Positions 16,630-24,922 are shown, numbered from the stretch's first letter. The stretch: 33,971 bases of DNA from CAZIPN01 sp964541225 (GCA_964541225.1 CAZIPN010000022.1:1-33971); one strand, 5' to 3'. Numbers and translations are program-made. The notes: generated by a model not told the origin, from the letters alone.

Positions 16630-17643
16630 ATGCTGAAGAAGCGAATCATTGGTATTGCGGTCTGCATGTTGGTGTTTGACATCGTCGCCATCCTCGTCTT
16701 GATCTCCAGTACGTCGGTCAAGCCGTCCGAGGCCGCGGCGGGGGAGACCATGTGGAGCGCGATCTACCACGTTGATCAGGCAGTTGAGGGTACGGGCAAC
16801 CTCACAGCGATACACGCCAAGCCGGAAGACCATTCACCTTCGGAGTGCATCGCGTGTCATGGTCAGATGGATGCCGCGCTGCCGACATCGGGCACCGCAA
16901 ATGTGAAGATTGACGTCCATTTCCATCTCAAGCTCTCGGTGGCACGGTTTTCGTGTACCGACTGTCACCGCACTAACCGTGTGTGGATGGCTCCAATGGC
17001 GGGAAGCAGCAAGCCTATTCTGAGAATCAACCGGTACTTCTGCTTCAACTGCCACGGACCGTTCTCTCAATGGGTTGCGGCGAGCAAAGGCAACATGAAG
17101 CCGGAGTATCAGAATCTGGATTGCCGAATGTGCCATGTAGGCAAGTTGGCCCCCAAGCACGAACAGCCATTCCTGTCGCAGGTGTTGTCGTCGACTGAGT
17201 GTCTGATGTGTCACGGCAACAACCTGTTCCCGTGGCCGTCTCAGCACTACACGGCAGCGTGGGCCACGATCCATGGCAAGTACGCCGGCGATCGTCACGT
17301 CTGCGCAATTTGCCACAACATCAGTACGTTCTGTCACAACTGCCATACCGTCAAACCCGTGACGCACAATTCCAATTGGCGTGCGGTGCACAAGGCCCTG
17401 TACAAGCAAGATCCGCAACGTTGTGCGACGTGTCATACTGCTGAGTGGTGCAATACCAAGTGCCACCTCGTGAGTCACACCTCGGATTGGGTGCAGGTGC
17501 ACAACGCCTATGTGACGGAGCATGGACGTGACGTGTGCATGCGTTGTCACTACCTCGGGTTCTGCATGGGGTGTCACAACACCAGCGCGCCTATGAAGAT
17601 CACGTTCCCGACTACGCCGACAACGAGTTCATCTGCAAAGTGA
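16630..17643 (+). CDS. Membrane-anchored multihaem cytochrome c (ten CXXCH plus one CXXXCH)
   Basis: This 337-residue protein has one N-terminal membrane helix (about residues 5-27) and a long outer domain. Ten CXXCH motifs are seen: CIACH (residue 73), CTDCH (109), CFNCH, CRMCH, CLMCH, CAICH, CHNCH, CATCH, CMRCH and CMGCH (312). An eleventh site, CNTKCH at residue 274, has three residues between the cysteines. The haem density is high, about one per 25 residues, and extra His residues are frequent, fitting bis-His ligation. It stands where cytochrome c1 or f would be in a normal bc operon, so it probably accepts electrons from the Rieske protein and carries them outwards. AGGTGG lies five bases before the ATG. 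Confidence 0.92.
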   Translation: MLKKRIIGIAVCMLVFDIVAILVLISSTSVKPSEAAAGETMWSAIYHVDQAVEGTGNLTAIHAKPEDHSPSECIACHGQMDAALPTSGTANVKIDVHFHLKLSVARFSCTDCHRTNRVWMAPMAGSSKPILRINRYFCFNCHGPFSQWVAASKGNMKPEYQNLDCRMCHVGKLAPKHEQPFLSQVLSSTECLMCHGNNLFPWPSQHYTAAWATIHGKYAGDRHVCAICHNISTFCHNCHTVKPVTHNSNWRAVHKALYKQDPQRCATCHTAEWCNTKCHLVSHTSDWVQVHNAYVTEHGRDVCMRCHYLGFCMGCHNTSAPMKITFPTTPTTSSSAK

Positions 17644-17697
17644 CGTTCATGGATTCTGATAAGGCTTGATTGGCCCATAGAACGGAAGAAGGTAACG

Positions 17698-18384
17698 ATG
17701 GCTTCGAGCTCTCGTGTCAGCTATCCGATTGTCTGGGGCATTGTGGTTGCGATGTTCGTCGCGCTCGGCCTCGGGGTGGTTGTCTTTACCCGGGTGCAGA
17801 CGGCGTCGACCCCACATACCCCGGTGGAGCTGAACCTTTCGGCATGGCAGAACATTGTGCGCGATAACCCCCAGAACAGCGGGGCTCAGCTACAACTTGG
17901 ATTCGCGTACTATCGGCTGGCTCACGACACGAAAGACGCTTCTCAGCGGCGCGCGCTGCTGCTGAAGGCTCTGGCTGCCTACGATGTGTCGCTGAAGCTC
18001 AATCCAAAGACCCAGACCACGCAGTACAATCGCGGGTTGGTTCTTCAGGAGCTTGGCCGTACCGACGAGGCTCTTGCCGTGTTCGAGGCCTTCATCAAGG
18101 AGAACAAAGGGCAGACGGTTGCGACCCATGACGCGGGGATGATCTACCTCGCTCGTCATGATCTGAAGAAGGCCATTCCAGATCTCGAGTCTGCCGTTTC
18201 CGCTAACCCGAGTGCTTCGGACTTTCGCATTGACCTTGCGAAGGCCTACATCGAGGCTGGCAAGAAGAGTAAGGCGACTGCGCAATTGAAATACGCTCTG
18301 AGCATGGAGCCTGACAACAAGGAGGCCCAGTCCATGCTGGCAACTCTCACGGCGACCCCCAAGAAGAAAGCTGGTGGGAAGTAA
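17698..18384 (+). CDS. TPR-repeat membrane protein
   Basis: This 228-residue protein has one N-terminal membrane helix (VWGIVVAMFVALGLGVVVF) followed by about four tetratricopeptide repeats, recognisable from units such as YNRGLVLQELGRTDEALAVF and AKAYIEAGKKSKATAQLKYAL, and a Lys-rich tail. The repeats should lie outside the membrane and bind other proteins, probably holding or assembling the neighbouring cytochromes; its exact role is unknown. GGAAGAAGG precedes the ATG. Its stop codon shares one base with the next start (TAATG), so translation of the two is coupled. Confidence 0.86.
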   Translation: MASSSRVSYPIVWGIVVAMFVALGLGVVVFTRVQTASTPHTPVELNLSAWQNIVRDNPQNSGAQLQLGFAYYRLAHDTKDASQRRALLLKALAAYDVSLKLNPKTQTTQYNRGLVLQELGRTDEALAVFEAFIKENKGQTVATHDAGMIYLARHDLKKAIPDLESAVSANPSASDFRIDLAKAYIEAGKKSKATAQLKYALSMEPDNKEAQSMLATLTATPKKKAGGK

Positions 18385-20024
18385 TGGGCAACTGGGTCGA
18401 GTCCCACAGGGGCGGCACGAAGACGAAGGGCATGTCTCCGCGTGCCCTGGCGCTGCTCCTGCTTGCGGTGCTGCTGATCGTCATCGCGGTCTTGCTCTAC
18501 TACCTGCTTGTGGTGCTCCCCAAGATGGGCGGCGGAGTTGTCGAGGACCAGAAGCAGAAGATCGGGCACCTGGAGTTCCTGTTCGCAGTCTATGGACCGG
18601 GAACTGGCGACAAGCCGTACTTCGTTCGTCCGATGGGCGTTGCTACGGACAGCCAGGGCAACATGTACGTAACTGACATGCAGGCCGACCGGGTGTGTGT
18701 GTTTAACAAGGATGGCCGCTATCTGTTCCAATTCGGCGGTTTCGGTGTCGCCTGGCCGGAAGTGGGTTACAAGGCGACCTGGAAGCCCGGGCTATTCAAC
18801 CTGCCTGATGGCATCGCCATTGATCATGACCGAGGAGACATATACGTTGCGGACTGCATGAACCAGCAGATCCAAGTCTTCAATGCGAACGGCAAGTTCC
18901 TGCGGGTCATGCCGCCACACCCGTGGACGAAGATCGGGAAGGGCGGTGGGGGCCGTGGTGAGGGTCTGTACCCGACTGCGCTGACGGTCAAGGGCGACTA
19001 TGTCTACGTGTGTGATGCCTATCAGATTGTCATCTTCAAGCGCGACGGGACTTTTGTGCGGCAGTTCGGCGAGCCTGGTCGAAGCCCTGGTCACTTGGAT
19101 CGTCCGAACGGGATCGCGGTTGGCAACGACGGCACGATCTACGTTTCAGACTCAAACCACGACCGCGTTATCGCCTACACCAATGCTGGGAAGCTGAAGT
19201 GGACTGCGGGCACGATTCCGGCAGGCGAGCAAGATGTTGAGCAGACGGGTTCTCGGGAGTTTGGTCTCCCGCGTGGACTTGCGCTGGACGGTAGAGACAA
19301 CCTCTTCATCGCTGATGCGTTTCACTTCGCCATCGAGGCCTACGACAAGAATGGCCACAAGCTTGGAGAGGTCGGAGACCGTGGCACAACGCCCGGCCTG
19401 TTCAACTTCCCCAACGACATAGCAATCACGAACACGGGTGTAGCCTACGTCGTTGACCGCGCGAACCAGCGAGTTCAGGCGGTACGCATACCTGGGCTGA
19501 TTACGCCTCCGAATATCGCCGGTCCATGGCATTTCCCATGGTGGGTCCTGCTGCTGCTGATCCCGCCGCTGCTGGTTGCGTATCTGTTGCTGCGCAAGCC
19601 GAGATTCATCGCGGATGAGCCGTTCCTGGCAGAGCTGTTGGCAGCAGGGGGCGGACAACTCTTCGACAAGAAGATACGTCGTGCTCGCGTGACGCCCGAG
19701 GTGCTGGTGGCCACAAATGCTCTCGACGAGAGGCATGTGCTGGCCGACGTCCTCAAGGAGACGAAACCGAGTGAGAAGACGGTGGACGCACTCGTCGACG
19801 AGCACGGCCTCGAGGTTGAGGTCGCCAAGACACTCGCAGTCGCTCGCAGATCACTGGTGCAGAGGCTCTTGGCCGTACAAGTCGTGCTCTTTGCAGAAGA
19901 CCAGGACCTGCGCAAGGTCGCGGAGGATCTGGGCGCTGAGGTCGTCGACGTGGAGACCTTCCTGGATGTCTTTGCGGAAAATCCTGAAACACCGACGCCT
20001 GCACCGGAGGCGGCGGGGGGCTAG
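18384..20024 (+). CDS. NHL-repeat beta-propeller membrane protein
   Basis: This 546-residue protein has a membrane helix at about residues 20-46, then six NHL blades (each with a pattern such as RPNGIAVGNDGTIYVSDSNH, spaced about 40-60 residues) forming a probable outer beta-propeller, a second membrane helix (PWWVLLLLIPPLLVAYLLL), and a cytoplasmic C-terminal domain of about 135 residues. That last domain ends in VVLFAEDQDLRKVAEDLGAE, reminiscent of the end of PIN-like domains, but the match is weak and no nuclease role is claimed. No haem motif is present. NHL proteins are often encoded beside multihaem cytochromes, and a scaffolding or assembly role is inferred. Confidence 0.87.
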   Translation: MGNWVESHRGGTKTKGMSPRALALLLLAVLLIVIAVLLYYLLVVLPKMGGGVVEDQKQKIGHLEFLFAVYGPGTGDKPYFVRPMGVATDSQGNMYVTDMQADRVCVFNKDGRYLFQFGGFGVAWPEVGYKATWKPGLFNLPDGIAIDHDRGDIYVADCMNQQIQVFNANGKFLRVMPPHPWTKIGKGGGGRGEGLYPTALTVKGDYVYVCDAYQIVIFKRDGTFVRQFGEPGRSPGHLDRPNGIAVGNDGTIYVSDSNHDRVIAYTNAGKLKWTAGTIPAGEQDVEQTGSREFGLPRGLALDGRDNLFIADAFHFAIEAYDKNGHKLGEVGDRGTTPGLFNFPNDIAITNTGVAYVVDRANQRVQAVRIPGLITPPNIAGPWHFPWWVLLLLIPPLLVAYLLLRKPRFIADEPFLAELLAAGGGQLFDKKIRRARVTPEVLVATNALDERHVLADVLKETKPSEKTVDALVDEHGLEVEVAKTLAVARRSLVQRLLAVQVVLFAEDQDLRKVAEDLGAEVVDVETFLDVFAENPETPTPAPEAAGG

Positions 20025-20030
20025 CCAAGG

Positions 20031-20522
20031 ATGACCCGAAAATGGTGGCGGACGCTACTGGGCGTGACGCTCGGCGTGCTGGCTGCGGCTCTGATCAGGA
20101 GCTGGGTGCCGAGCGTCACGTTTCCTCGGGCACCCGTGAGCGCGTCGTTGATGTCAATGGGTTTCGCAATCCCTGACGTGGTCTATGACGATATTGACTT
20201 CGTGCTGGCGGCCATCGGGCCAGTGTTCTTGCCAGTACTTCTCGGAACGATCATCTGCGTGCTGGTTGCTGGCACAGATGGTCCAAAACGGGGGATCAAC
20301 CTGGGCCTGCTTGTTGCCAATATCGTCGTAACCCTGCCCCTTGTGGTGATGATACTTCTGGCGTTCGCGCGCGGCCTGTCATTTCCCCTGGCCACATGGT
20401 TGATCCGAGTACTTATTCAGCCAGTTGCCGCAGTAGTCAGTGGCATTGTCACGGGCGCTTTGATGGCGGTCGTTATGCGCATCGCCTCTGTGGCTCGAAG
20501 TCGCGCATCTTCGTCTCTGTAG
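20031..20522 (+). CDS. Small integral membrane protein of unknown function
   Basis: This 163-residue protein has four or five hydrophobic segments, including one at the N-terminus after MTRKWWR and others around residues 60-82, 90-115 and 125-155. I recognise no family motif and no haem or metal ligands. It starts six bases after the NHL gene with AAGG before the ATG, so it is most likely the last gene of the cytochrome b6 operon. It may be an accessory membrane subunit, but that rests on position only. Confidence 0.75.
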   Translation: MTRKWWRTLLGVTLGVLAAALIRSWVPSVTFPRAPVSASLMSMGFAIPDVVYDDIDFVLAAIGPVFLPVLLGTIICVLVAGTDGPKRGINLGLLVANIVVTLPLVVMILLAFARGLSFPLATWLIRVLIQPVAAVVSGIVTGALMAVVMRIASVARSRASSSL

Positions 20523-20575
20523 GTCTCGCGCGCTTCGCATGCAGCTGCGTCATCCTCCCAGCTCCTGCGGCAGCG

Positions 20576-20818
20576 CTATTCGACCGTGCCGTATCGTCTG
20601 GCCCAACCATGGCCGACTATCGCCGAATTGAGCTGGTCGGCCAGAAGCTGTCGGGTATAGACCGCTCCGCTCGGCAGATTCTCGATGATGGGCAGCAGCT
20701 CAAGATCGAGATCCAGCGTCTCGGCGCGCAGGATGACCTCGAGTCGCGAGACTCGCTTCGTGGTGCGAAAGAGACTGTTGATGAAGCGCTGCAGAACCTC
20801 GGCGTTGTCGTCAGGCAT
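20576..20818 (-). CDS. Small conserved-looking protein of unknown function
   Basis: This frame encodes 80 residues with balanced, protein-like composition (for example VLQRFINSLFRTTKRVSRLE), unlike the Arg/Ser-rich shadow frames around it. It looks mostly helical, with no signal, membrane segment or known motif. ATG 20818 is preferred by its sequence (MPDDNAEV); an in-frame ATG at 20836 adds six residues. Neither has a clear ribosome site. It is on the strand opposite the operon before it and downstream of the cupredoxin gene, with which it may be cotranscribed. Confidence 0.55.
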   Translation of the reverse strand: MPDDNAEVLQRFINSLFRTTKRVSRLEVILRAETLDLDLELLPIIENLPSGAVYTRQLLADQLNSAIVGHGWARRYGTVE

Positions 20819-20892
20819 GCGCGGATTGTACGTCATCCAGCGTGCCTAGAACCAAGTCTGCTGCAGGACGTCGGAAGTTGGTCGACCTGAGC

Positions 20893-21321
20893 TCAGTTGC
20901 CTGAACCAGCTGCAACGACTGCGATCTTGCCGACGATGGAAGAGTCTTCGGTACATCTCACAGTGAACGCACCCACCTTGTCGGCGGTCCACGAAACCTT
21001 CCCGAGCGGAGTCAGGTTGCCCAGGTCGGTGCTGTCAATAGCGAGATGATGGGCGACCTTGTCGCGGTTCACGAACGTGATTGTATCGCCCACATGTATG
21101 CTCACGGAGTCCGGGATGAACTTGCCCTGAATGCCGACCAGAGTGCCTTGGCCGGTGCCGCCCACATCGACGAGCCCGCGTGGCGTCGTAGTGGTGCTCG
21201 ATCCGGATGAGTCACTGCCAGCGACTCCTGCGACTTTGCATCCCGCCAACATCAGCGCCGCTACTGTCGCGAGTATGAGCACGCCGACCATCAGTGCGCG
21301 TGACCCGTTTCCCTTTCTCAT
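20893..21321 (-). CDS. Cupredoxin-fold lipoprotein with altered copper site
   Basis: This 142-residue protein starts with a lipoprotein signal (MRKGNGSR, hydrophobic stretch, lipobox LAGC), a Ser/Thr linker, then a cupredoxin-like domain (KFIPDSVSIHVGDTITFVNR, VAHHLAID). AAGGAGG lies upstream of the ATG; the frame extends farther but has no other good start. In typical proteins the end of the fold reads C-x2-H-x2-M before a VGK-like strand. Here it is CTEDSSIVGK: Cys is kept, but Asp stands in place of His and Ile in place of Met. The first His ligand (in AHH) remains. It may bind copper differently or not at all. It lies behind the cytochrome operon and could be a small electron carrier or a structural relative. 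Confidence 0.8.
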   Translation of the reverse strand: MRKGNGSRALMVGVLILATVAALMLAGCKVAGVAGSDSSGSSTTTTPRGLVDVGGTGQGTLVGIQGKFIPDSVSIHVGDTITFVNRDKVAHHLAIDSTDLGNLTPLGKVSWTADKVGAFTVRCTEDSSIVGKIAVVAAGSGN

Positions 21322-21428
21322 CGAAAGCCTCCTTGCGCATTGTCTCCACGGTTTCTGCCAGGGCGTGGAGCTGGCCCCACAAGACACCGTCTGTTCTGGT
21401 CGCTCCAATGCGACCGAAATCCTCTTCA

Positions 21429-21457
21429 ATAATAGTCCAGAATGGACCGCGTGACAG
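21429..21457 (-). promoter_or_regulatory. Probable promoter of the cupredoxin gene
   Basis: On the - strand, CTGTCA (21457-21452) and TATTAT (21434-21429) are separated by 17 bp and match the -35 and -10 consensus at four and five of six bases. Transcription would begin about 100 bases before the ATG at 21321. The element sits just after the threonine synthase stop codon, so the cupredoxin gene can be expressed separately. Confidence 0.5.
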
Positions 21458-21474
21458 TGGAAATGCGACGGAGA

Positions 21475-23019
21475 TTAGCCGAGCCACCTTCTCACGGCAT
21501 CTTCGACTGCCTCGCGTCCGGCGTCGATGACGGCGCTGAACCGCTCGGGCCGTTCGTCGAGCTCTGCTAGAGCCTTCGGCACCTGGAGATCGTCGTCGGC
21601 GGTCTGCTGGATACGAGAGAGCAACTCCATGCCCGGAAGCTCTCTGATTCCGTCCGGGAGCGTCTCGCCGTAGGGGATCTCGGCAAGCGCCTTGTATACG
21701 TCCTCTCCGAACTTCGCCCAATGGGCAGTTGAGACCACAAGCACCGGATCCCGCTCACGAAGGCGTTCGGCGACTTCCCAGGCTACCGCCGAGTGAGGAT
21801 CGAGGAGATAGCCCGTCTCGGAGAAGACTTCGCGAATCGTTCGGAGCGACTCGTCGTTGCCAACGTAGTCCGCGCTGAACAGCTCTCGGATCTCGCGAAA
21901 TGTCTGCGGGTCTACTTGGAAGCGTCCTTCGGCCGCTAGCGAATGCATCCACTCAGACACTTTGTCAGTGTCGTGTGCTATCTCGTAGAGGAGCCGTTCC
22001 AGATTGCTGGAGATCAGAATGTCCATGGACGGAGAAGGGGTGGTCACGAAGAGGCGGTCTGAAATGTCGTACACGCCAGTGGCGATGAAGTCCGATAGCA
22101 CCCTGTTCTCGTTGCTGGCCACGATCATTCGCCCGATGGGTACTCCGATCTTCTTCGCGTAGAACGCTCCGAGGATGTTGCCGAAGTTCCCAGTGGGAAC
22201 GCAGACGTCCACTGGCTTTCCCGGGGGGACACCGCCGGCAGCGACCAGGTCTGCGTACGCGCTGAGGTAGTACACGATCTGTGGCAGCAGTCGTCCCCAG
22301 TTGATGCTGTTGGCGCTGGAGAGACGTAGGCGGTATTCGCGGTCCAACTCCTCGGCGAATGCGGGGTCATTGAACGCTGCCTTCACCGCTGTCTGACAAT
22401 CGTCGAAGTTGCCGCGAACACCAAGCACCTGGACGTTGGAGCCACGCTGCGTGACCATCTGCAGCCGTTGAATGTCGGATACGCCGTCGACGGGATAGAA
22501 GACAACGATGCCGGTGTGCTCGCGATCGGCGAATCCTTCGAGTGCCGCCTTGCCGGTGTCACCTGACGTTGCGACGAGGATCAGGTAGTCGTGGGCTTCC
22601 GGGGTGCGGCCTTCGGCATGCTGGATCGCTTCTGAGAAGAACAGAGGCATACATTGCAGCGCCATGTCCTTAAAAGCGCTTGTCGGCCCGTGCCACAACT
22701 CGAGCACCCATGTGCCGGGGACGACTTCCTCGACTGGCGCGATACGTGCGTCGTCCCATTGCGGCCCGTAGGCCTGTTGCATGAGGACGTCCACCCTGTC
22801 CGTGCGGACATCAACGCCGAAGCGTGAGAAGAAGGCAGCGGCTCGGCGCCAATAGGGCCAGGTCGACATAGCAAGGATCTCATCGAGAGAGAACTTGGGA
22901 AGCTCGATGGGCACGTAGAGCCCGCCGCCGGGCGCGATGCCCCGCACCACGACCTCGGAGAACGTTCGAAGAGTGTCGTCGCCGCCACGAGTATCGCGGA
23001 ACAAGGTGGGTGTCTTCAT
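21475..23019 (-). CDS. thrC: Threonine synthase
   Basis: This 514-residue PLP enzyme converts O-phosphohomoserine to threonine. The PLP Lys is K117 in the motif SAFKDMALQ; the phosphate-binding loop LVATSGDTGKAALEGF and the segment VPTGNFGNILGAFYAKK are typical of the longer ThrC class. I place the start at the ATG at 23019 because the family N-terminus begins there (RDTRGGDDTLRTFSEVV); the open frame upstream (to 23292) lies in the next gene. There is no strong ribosome site. It is divergent from an ApgM-like gene 91 bases away. Confidence 0.95.
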   Translation of the reverse strand: MKTPTLFRDTRGGDDTLRTFSEVVVRGIAPGGGLYVPIELPKFSLDEILAMSTWPYWRRAAAFFSRFGVDVRTDRVDVLMQQAYGPQWDDARIAPVEEVVPGTWVLELWHGPTSAFKDMALQCMPLFFSEAIQHAEGRTPEAHDYLILVATSGDTGKAALEGFADREHTGIVVFYPVDGVSDIQRLQMVTQRGSNVQVLGVRGNFDDCQTAVKAAFNDPAFAEELDREYRLRLSSANSINWGRLLPQIVYYLSAYADLVAAGGVPPGKPVDVCVPTGNFGNILGAFYAKKIGVPIGRMIVASNENRVLSDFIATGVYDISDRLFVTTPSPSMDILISSNLERLLYEIAHDTDKVSEWMHSLAAEGRFQVDPQTFREIRELFSADYVGNDESLRTIREVFSETGYLLDPHSAVAWEVAERLRERDPVLVVSTAHWAKFGEDVYKALAEIPYGETLPDGIRELPGMELLSRIQQTADDDLQVPKALAELDERPERFSAVIDAGREAVEDAVRRWLG

Positions 23020-23110
23020 GCTCGCAATGATACCTGAGGGCGAGCGCTTGCGTGGCGCTCGTCTGTGTTTGGCTGCTACGCTTGGCGGGCGAACCAACAA
23101 GAGGAGAAGC

Positions 23111-24301
23111 GTGAAGTACGTCATTGTGATCCTTGACGGTGCGGCGGGTTGGCCGCTCCAAGCACTCGGCGGCAAGACATCGCTACAGATAGCGCAAACG
23201 CCGAATCTCGACTTGATGGCGCGTTCAGGACGTGTCGGTCTGGCGCACACGATCCCCGCAGGGACAGAGCCGTCGTCGTCTGCGGCCTGCATGTCGATTC
23301 TCGGCTACGATCCGGTGGCCGATTTCGTGGGTCGCGGAGCGATCGAGGCGGCAAGCATGGGCATTGAGCTCGCTCCGGATCAGGTGGCCCTACGCCTGAA
23401 CCTCGTATCGATTCGTGACGGTGTGATGGAGTCGTATTCGAGCGGCAACATCTCGACTGAGGATTCCGGCGCGATCGTTCGCGAGATAGCCGCTGGGCTT
23501 GATGATGAGGTCTTCGCACTCCACCCCGGTGTCGCGTATCGGCACATCCTGGTGGTCACAGGCCATCCTGAGCTCGCCGATGCGAACTACACGCCTCCGC
23601 ATGACATCTCGGATCGTCCTGTTGCTGGCAGCCTGCCGAGTGGTTCCGGTGCGGGCCTGCTTCTCGACTACATGGAGCGCGCCCACCCGCTTCTCGCGAA
23701 GAGTGCTGTCAATAGACGCCGCGGCGTGGGTGGGTTGGTCATGGCAACGGACGTGTGGCCTTTCTGGCCTGGCACTGCCCCACGAGGTCTCAAGGAGTTC
23801 TCGGCGCTTCGGGGTGTGTCGGCGGCGATGTCGAGTGGCGTGGACCTCTTGAACGGTCTCGCGGCACTGGCCGGCATCCAGCGTCTTGAGATTCCCGGAG
23901 TGACTGGTGACTCGAGCAATGACTACCGTGCGCAGGCCCAGGGCGCTCTTGGCGCATTGCACGATCACGATCTCGTTGTGATTCATGTGGAATCCCCGGA
24001 CGAAGAAGGGCATGCGGGCAACGCGACAGGCAAGATCGAAGCGATCGAGGCCATCGACTCACACATACTCTCGCCGCTGCTTCGTCGAGCCGCCGAGGGG
24101 GACGTGCGCATTCTGGCCATGCCTGACCATCCGACCCCGATCGAGCTCAAGACCCACGTGGGCGAGGCGGTTCCGTTCGTGATCTGGGGAGCGGGGATCG
24201 CCGCCAACGGCGCGACGTGCTATGACGAGGTCGCCGCCAAGGCGACTGGACTGGCGCTGGACCCTGGCCGCCTGGTGATGGATGAGCTTCTCGGCGGGTG
24301 A
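23111..24301 (+). CDS. apgM: ApgM-family protein: phosphoglycerate mutase-like or alternative homoserine kinase
   Basis: This 396-residue protein belongs to the alkaline-phosphatase superfamily branch of archaeal-type cofactor-independent phosphoglycerate mutases. It begins with the metal-binding VIVILDGAAGWP; the probable nucleophile Ser is in TEPSSSAACMSILGYDP; the later motifs ESPDEEGHAG and MPDHPTP carry further metal ligands. A close subfamily of the same length has been proposed to act as homoserine kinase in genomes lacking ThrB, often beside threonine genes. Here it is divergent from threonine synthase, which supports that reading; glycolytic mutase activity cannot be excluded. GTG start with AAGAGGAGAA upstream. 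Confidence 0.85.
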   Translation: MKYVIVILDGAAGWPLQALGGKTSLQIAQTPNLDLMARSGRVGLAHTIPAGTEPSSSAACMSILGYDPVADFVGRGAIEAASMGIELAPDQVALRLNLVSIRDGVMESYSSGNISTEDSGAIVREIAAGLDDEVFALHPGVAYRHILVVTGHPELADANYTPPHDISDRPVAGSLPSGSGAGLLLDYMERAHPLLAKSAVNRRRGVGGLVMATDVWPFWPGTAPRGLKEFSALRGVSAAMSSGVDLLNGLAALAGIQRLEIPGVTGDSSNDYRAQAQGALGALHDHDLVVIHVESPDEEGHAGNATGKIEAIEAIDSHILSPLLRRAAEGDVRILAMPDHPTPIELKTHVGEAVPFVIWGAGIAANGATCYDEVAAKATGLALDPGRLVMDELLGG

Positions 24302-24313
24302 GAGGTGGCGGCG

Positions 24314-24922
24314 CTAGATCTTGCCCGCGAGCATTCTGCCCAATGACGAGGCCTTGTCACGCTCCCACTCATCGAACGCCTCGCGCACCCAACCTCCGGT
24401 GATCGCAAGCGAGCCCACGGTTCGGATCCCTCCGATATCGAGGGCTCCGCGCAGTTCTCGGATGGGGCCGGTTGTGTAGCCGAAGAATGTTGCGAGCGGT
24501 TCGGGGGCTCGGCATGCCGTGATGATCACCGCGCGTTTGGCCGCACGGGCGCTAGGGATGTGCGGCACGTCTCGTCGGCTGACGCCAGGTAGGGTGAGCT
24601 GGTGATCGTCGGGGAAGAAGCGGCTGACGCGCGCCAGGATGGTCTGGGTATTGGGATCGGGTCGGCGAAAGTACGACGGGAGCCCAAAGATCACTCCGTC
24701 GGCCTCATCAATCTGCACGGCGAGTTCTGAGAGATCGTCAGTGATCTTGCACTCGCCTGTCAGATGGCACATTCCGCAGCCGGTGCAGCTGAGGATGTGC
24801 AAGCTAGCGAGCCGAATGCGCACGACGTCAGCCCCGGCCTGCTCGGCGGCTCGAGAAGCCTCCTCGACTGACAGGCTGATGACTCCGCGTGTCGGACTTG
24901 CATCGATTGCCACGATCCTCAT
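24314..24922 (-). CDS. Iron-sulfur flavoprotein / NADPH-dependent FMN reductase family
   Basis: This 202-residue protein has a flavodoxin-like fold with the FMN phosphate loop near the start (IDASPTRGVISLSVEEA). It also has a compact cysteine motif, CTGCGMCHLTGEC, matching the C-x2-C-x2-C-x4-7-C spacing of Isf-type iron-sulfur flavoproteins that carry a [4Fe-4S] cluster near FMN. VIFGLPSYFR is the flavin-contacting segment. It should be a cytoplasmic electron-transfer or oxidant-reducing protein; its substrate is unknown. The ATG is set by AGGAAGGA upstream. It begins 31 bases after the PadR gene and probably shares its transcript. Confidence 0.82.
   Translation of the reverse strand: MRIVAIDASPTRGVISLSVEEASRAAEQAGADVVRIRLASLHILSCTGCGMCHLTGECKITDDLSELAVQIDEADGVIFGLPSYFRRPDPNTQTILARVSRFFPDDHQLTLPGVSRRDVPHIPSARAAKRAVIITACRAPEPLATFFGYTTGPIRELRGALDIGGIRTVGSLAITGGWVREAFDEWERDKASSLGRMLAGKI

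Noticed and set aside
21322..21474. Protein-like reading (for example DFGRIGATRTDGVLWGQLHA) on the - strand in the leader of the cupredoxin gene
   Set aside because: No ATG, GTG or TTG start lies after the threonine synthase end except deep inside, it overlaps the cupredoxin gene in another frame, and a promoter fits the same bases. It could be a remnant, but I cannot support a gene.
23020..23292. N-terminal extension of threonine synthase to 23292
   Set aside because: It would run through the divergent spacer and into the ApgM-like gene; the family N-terminus begins at 23019.
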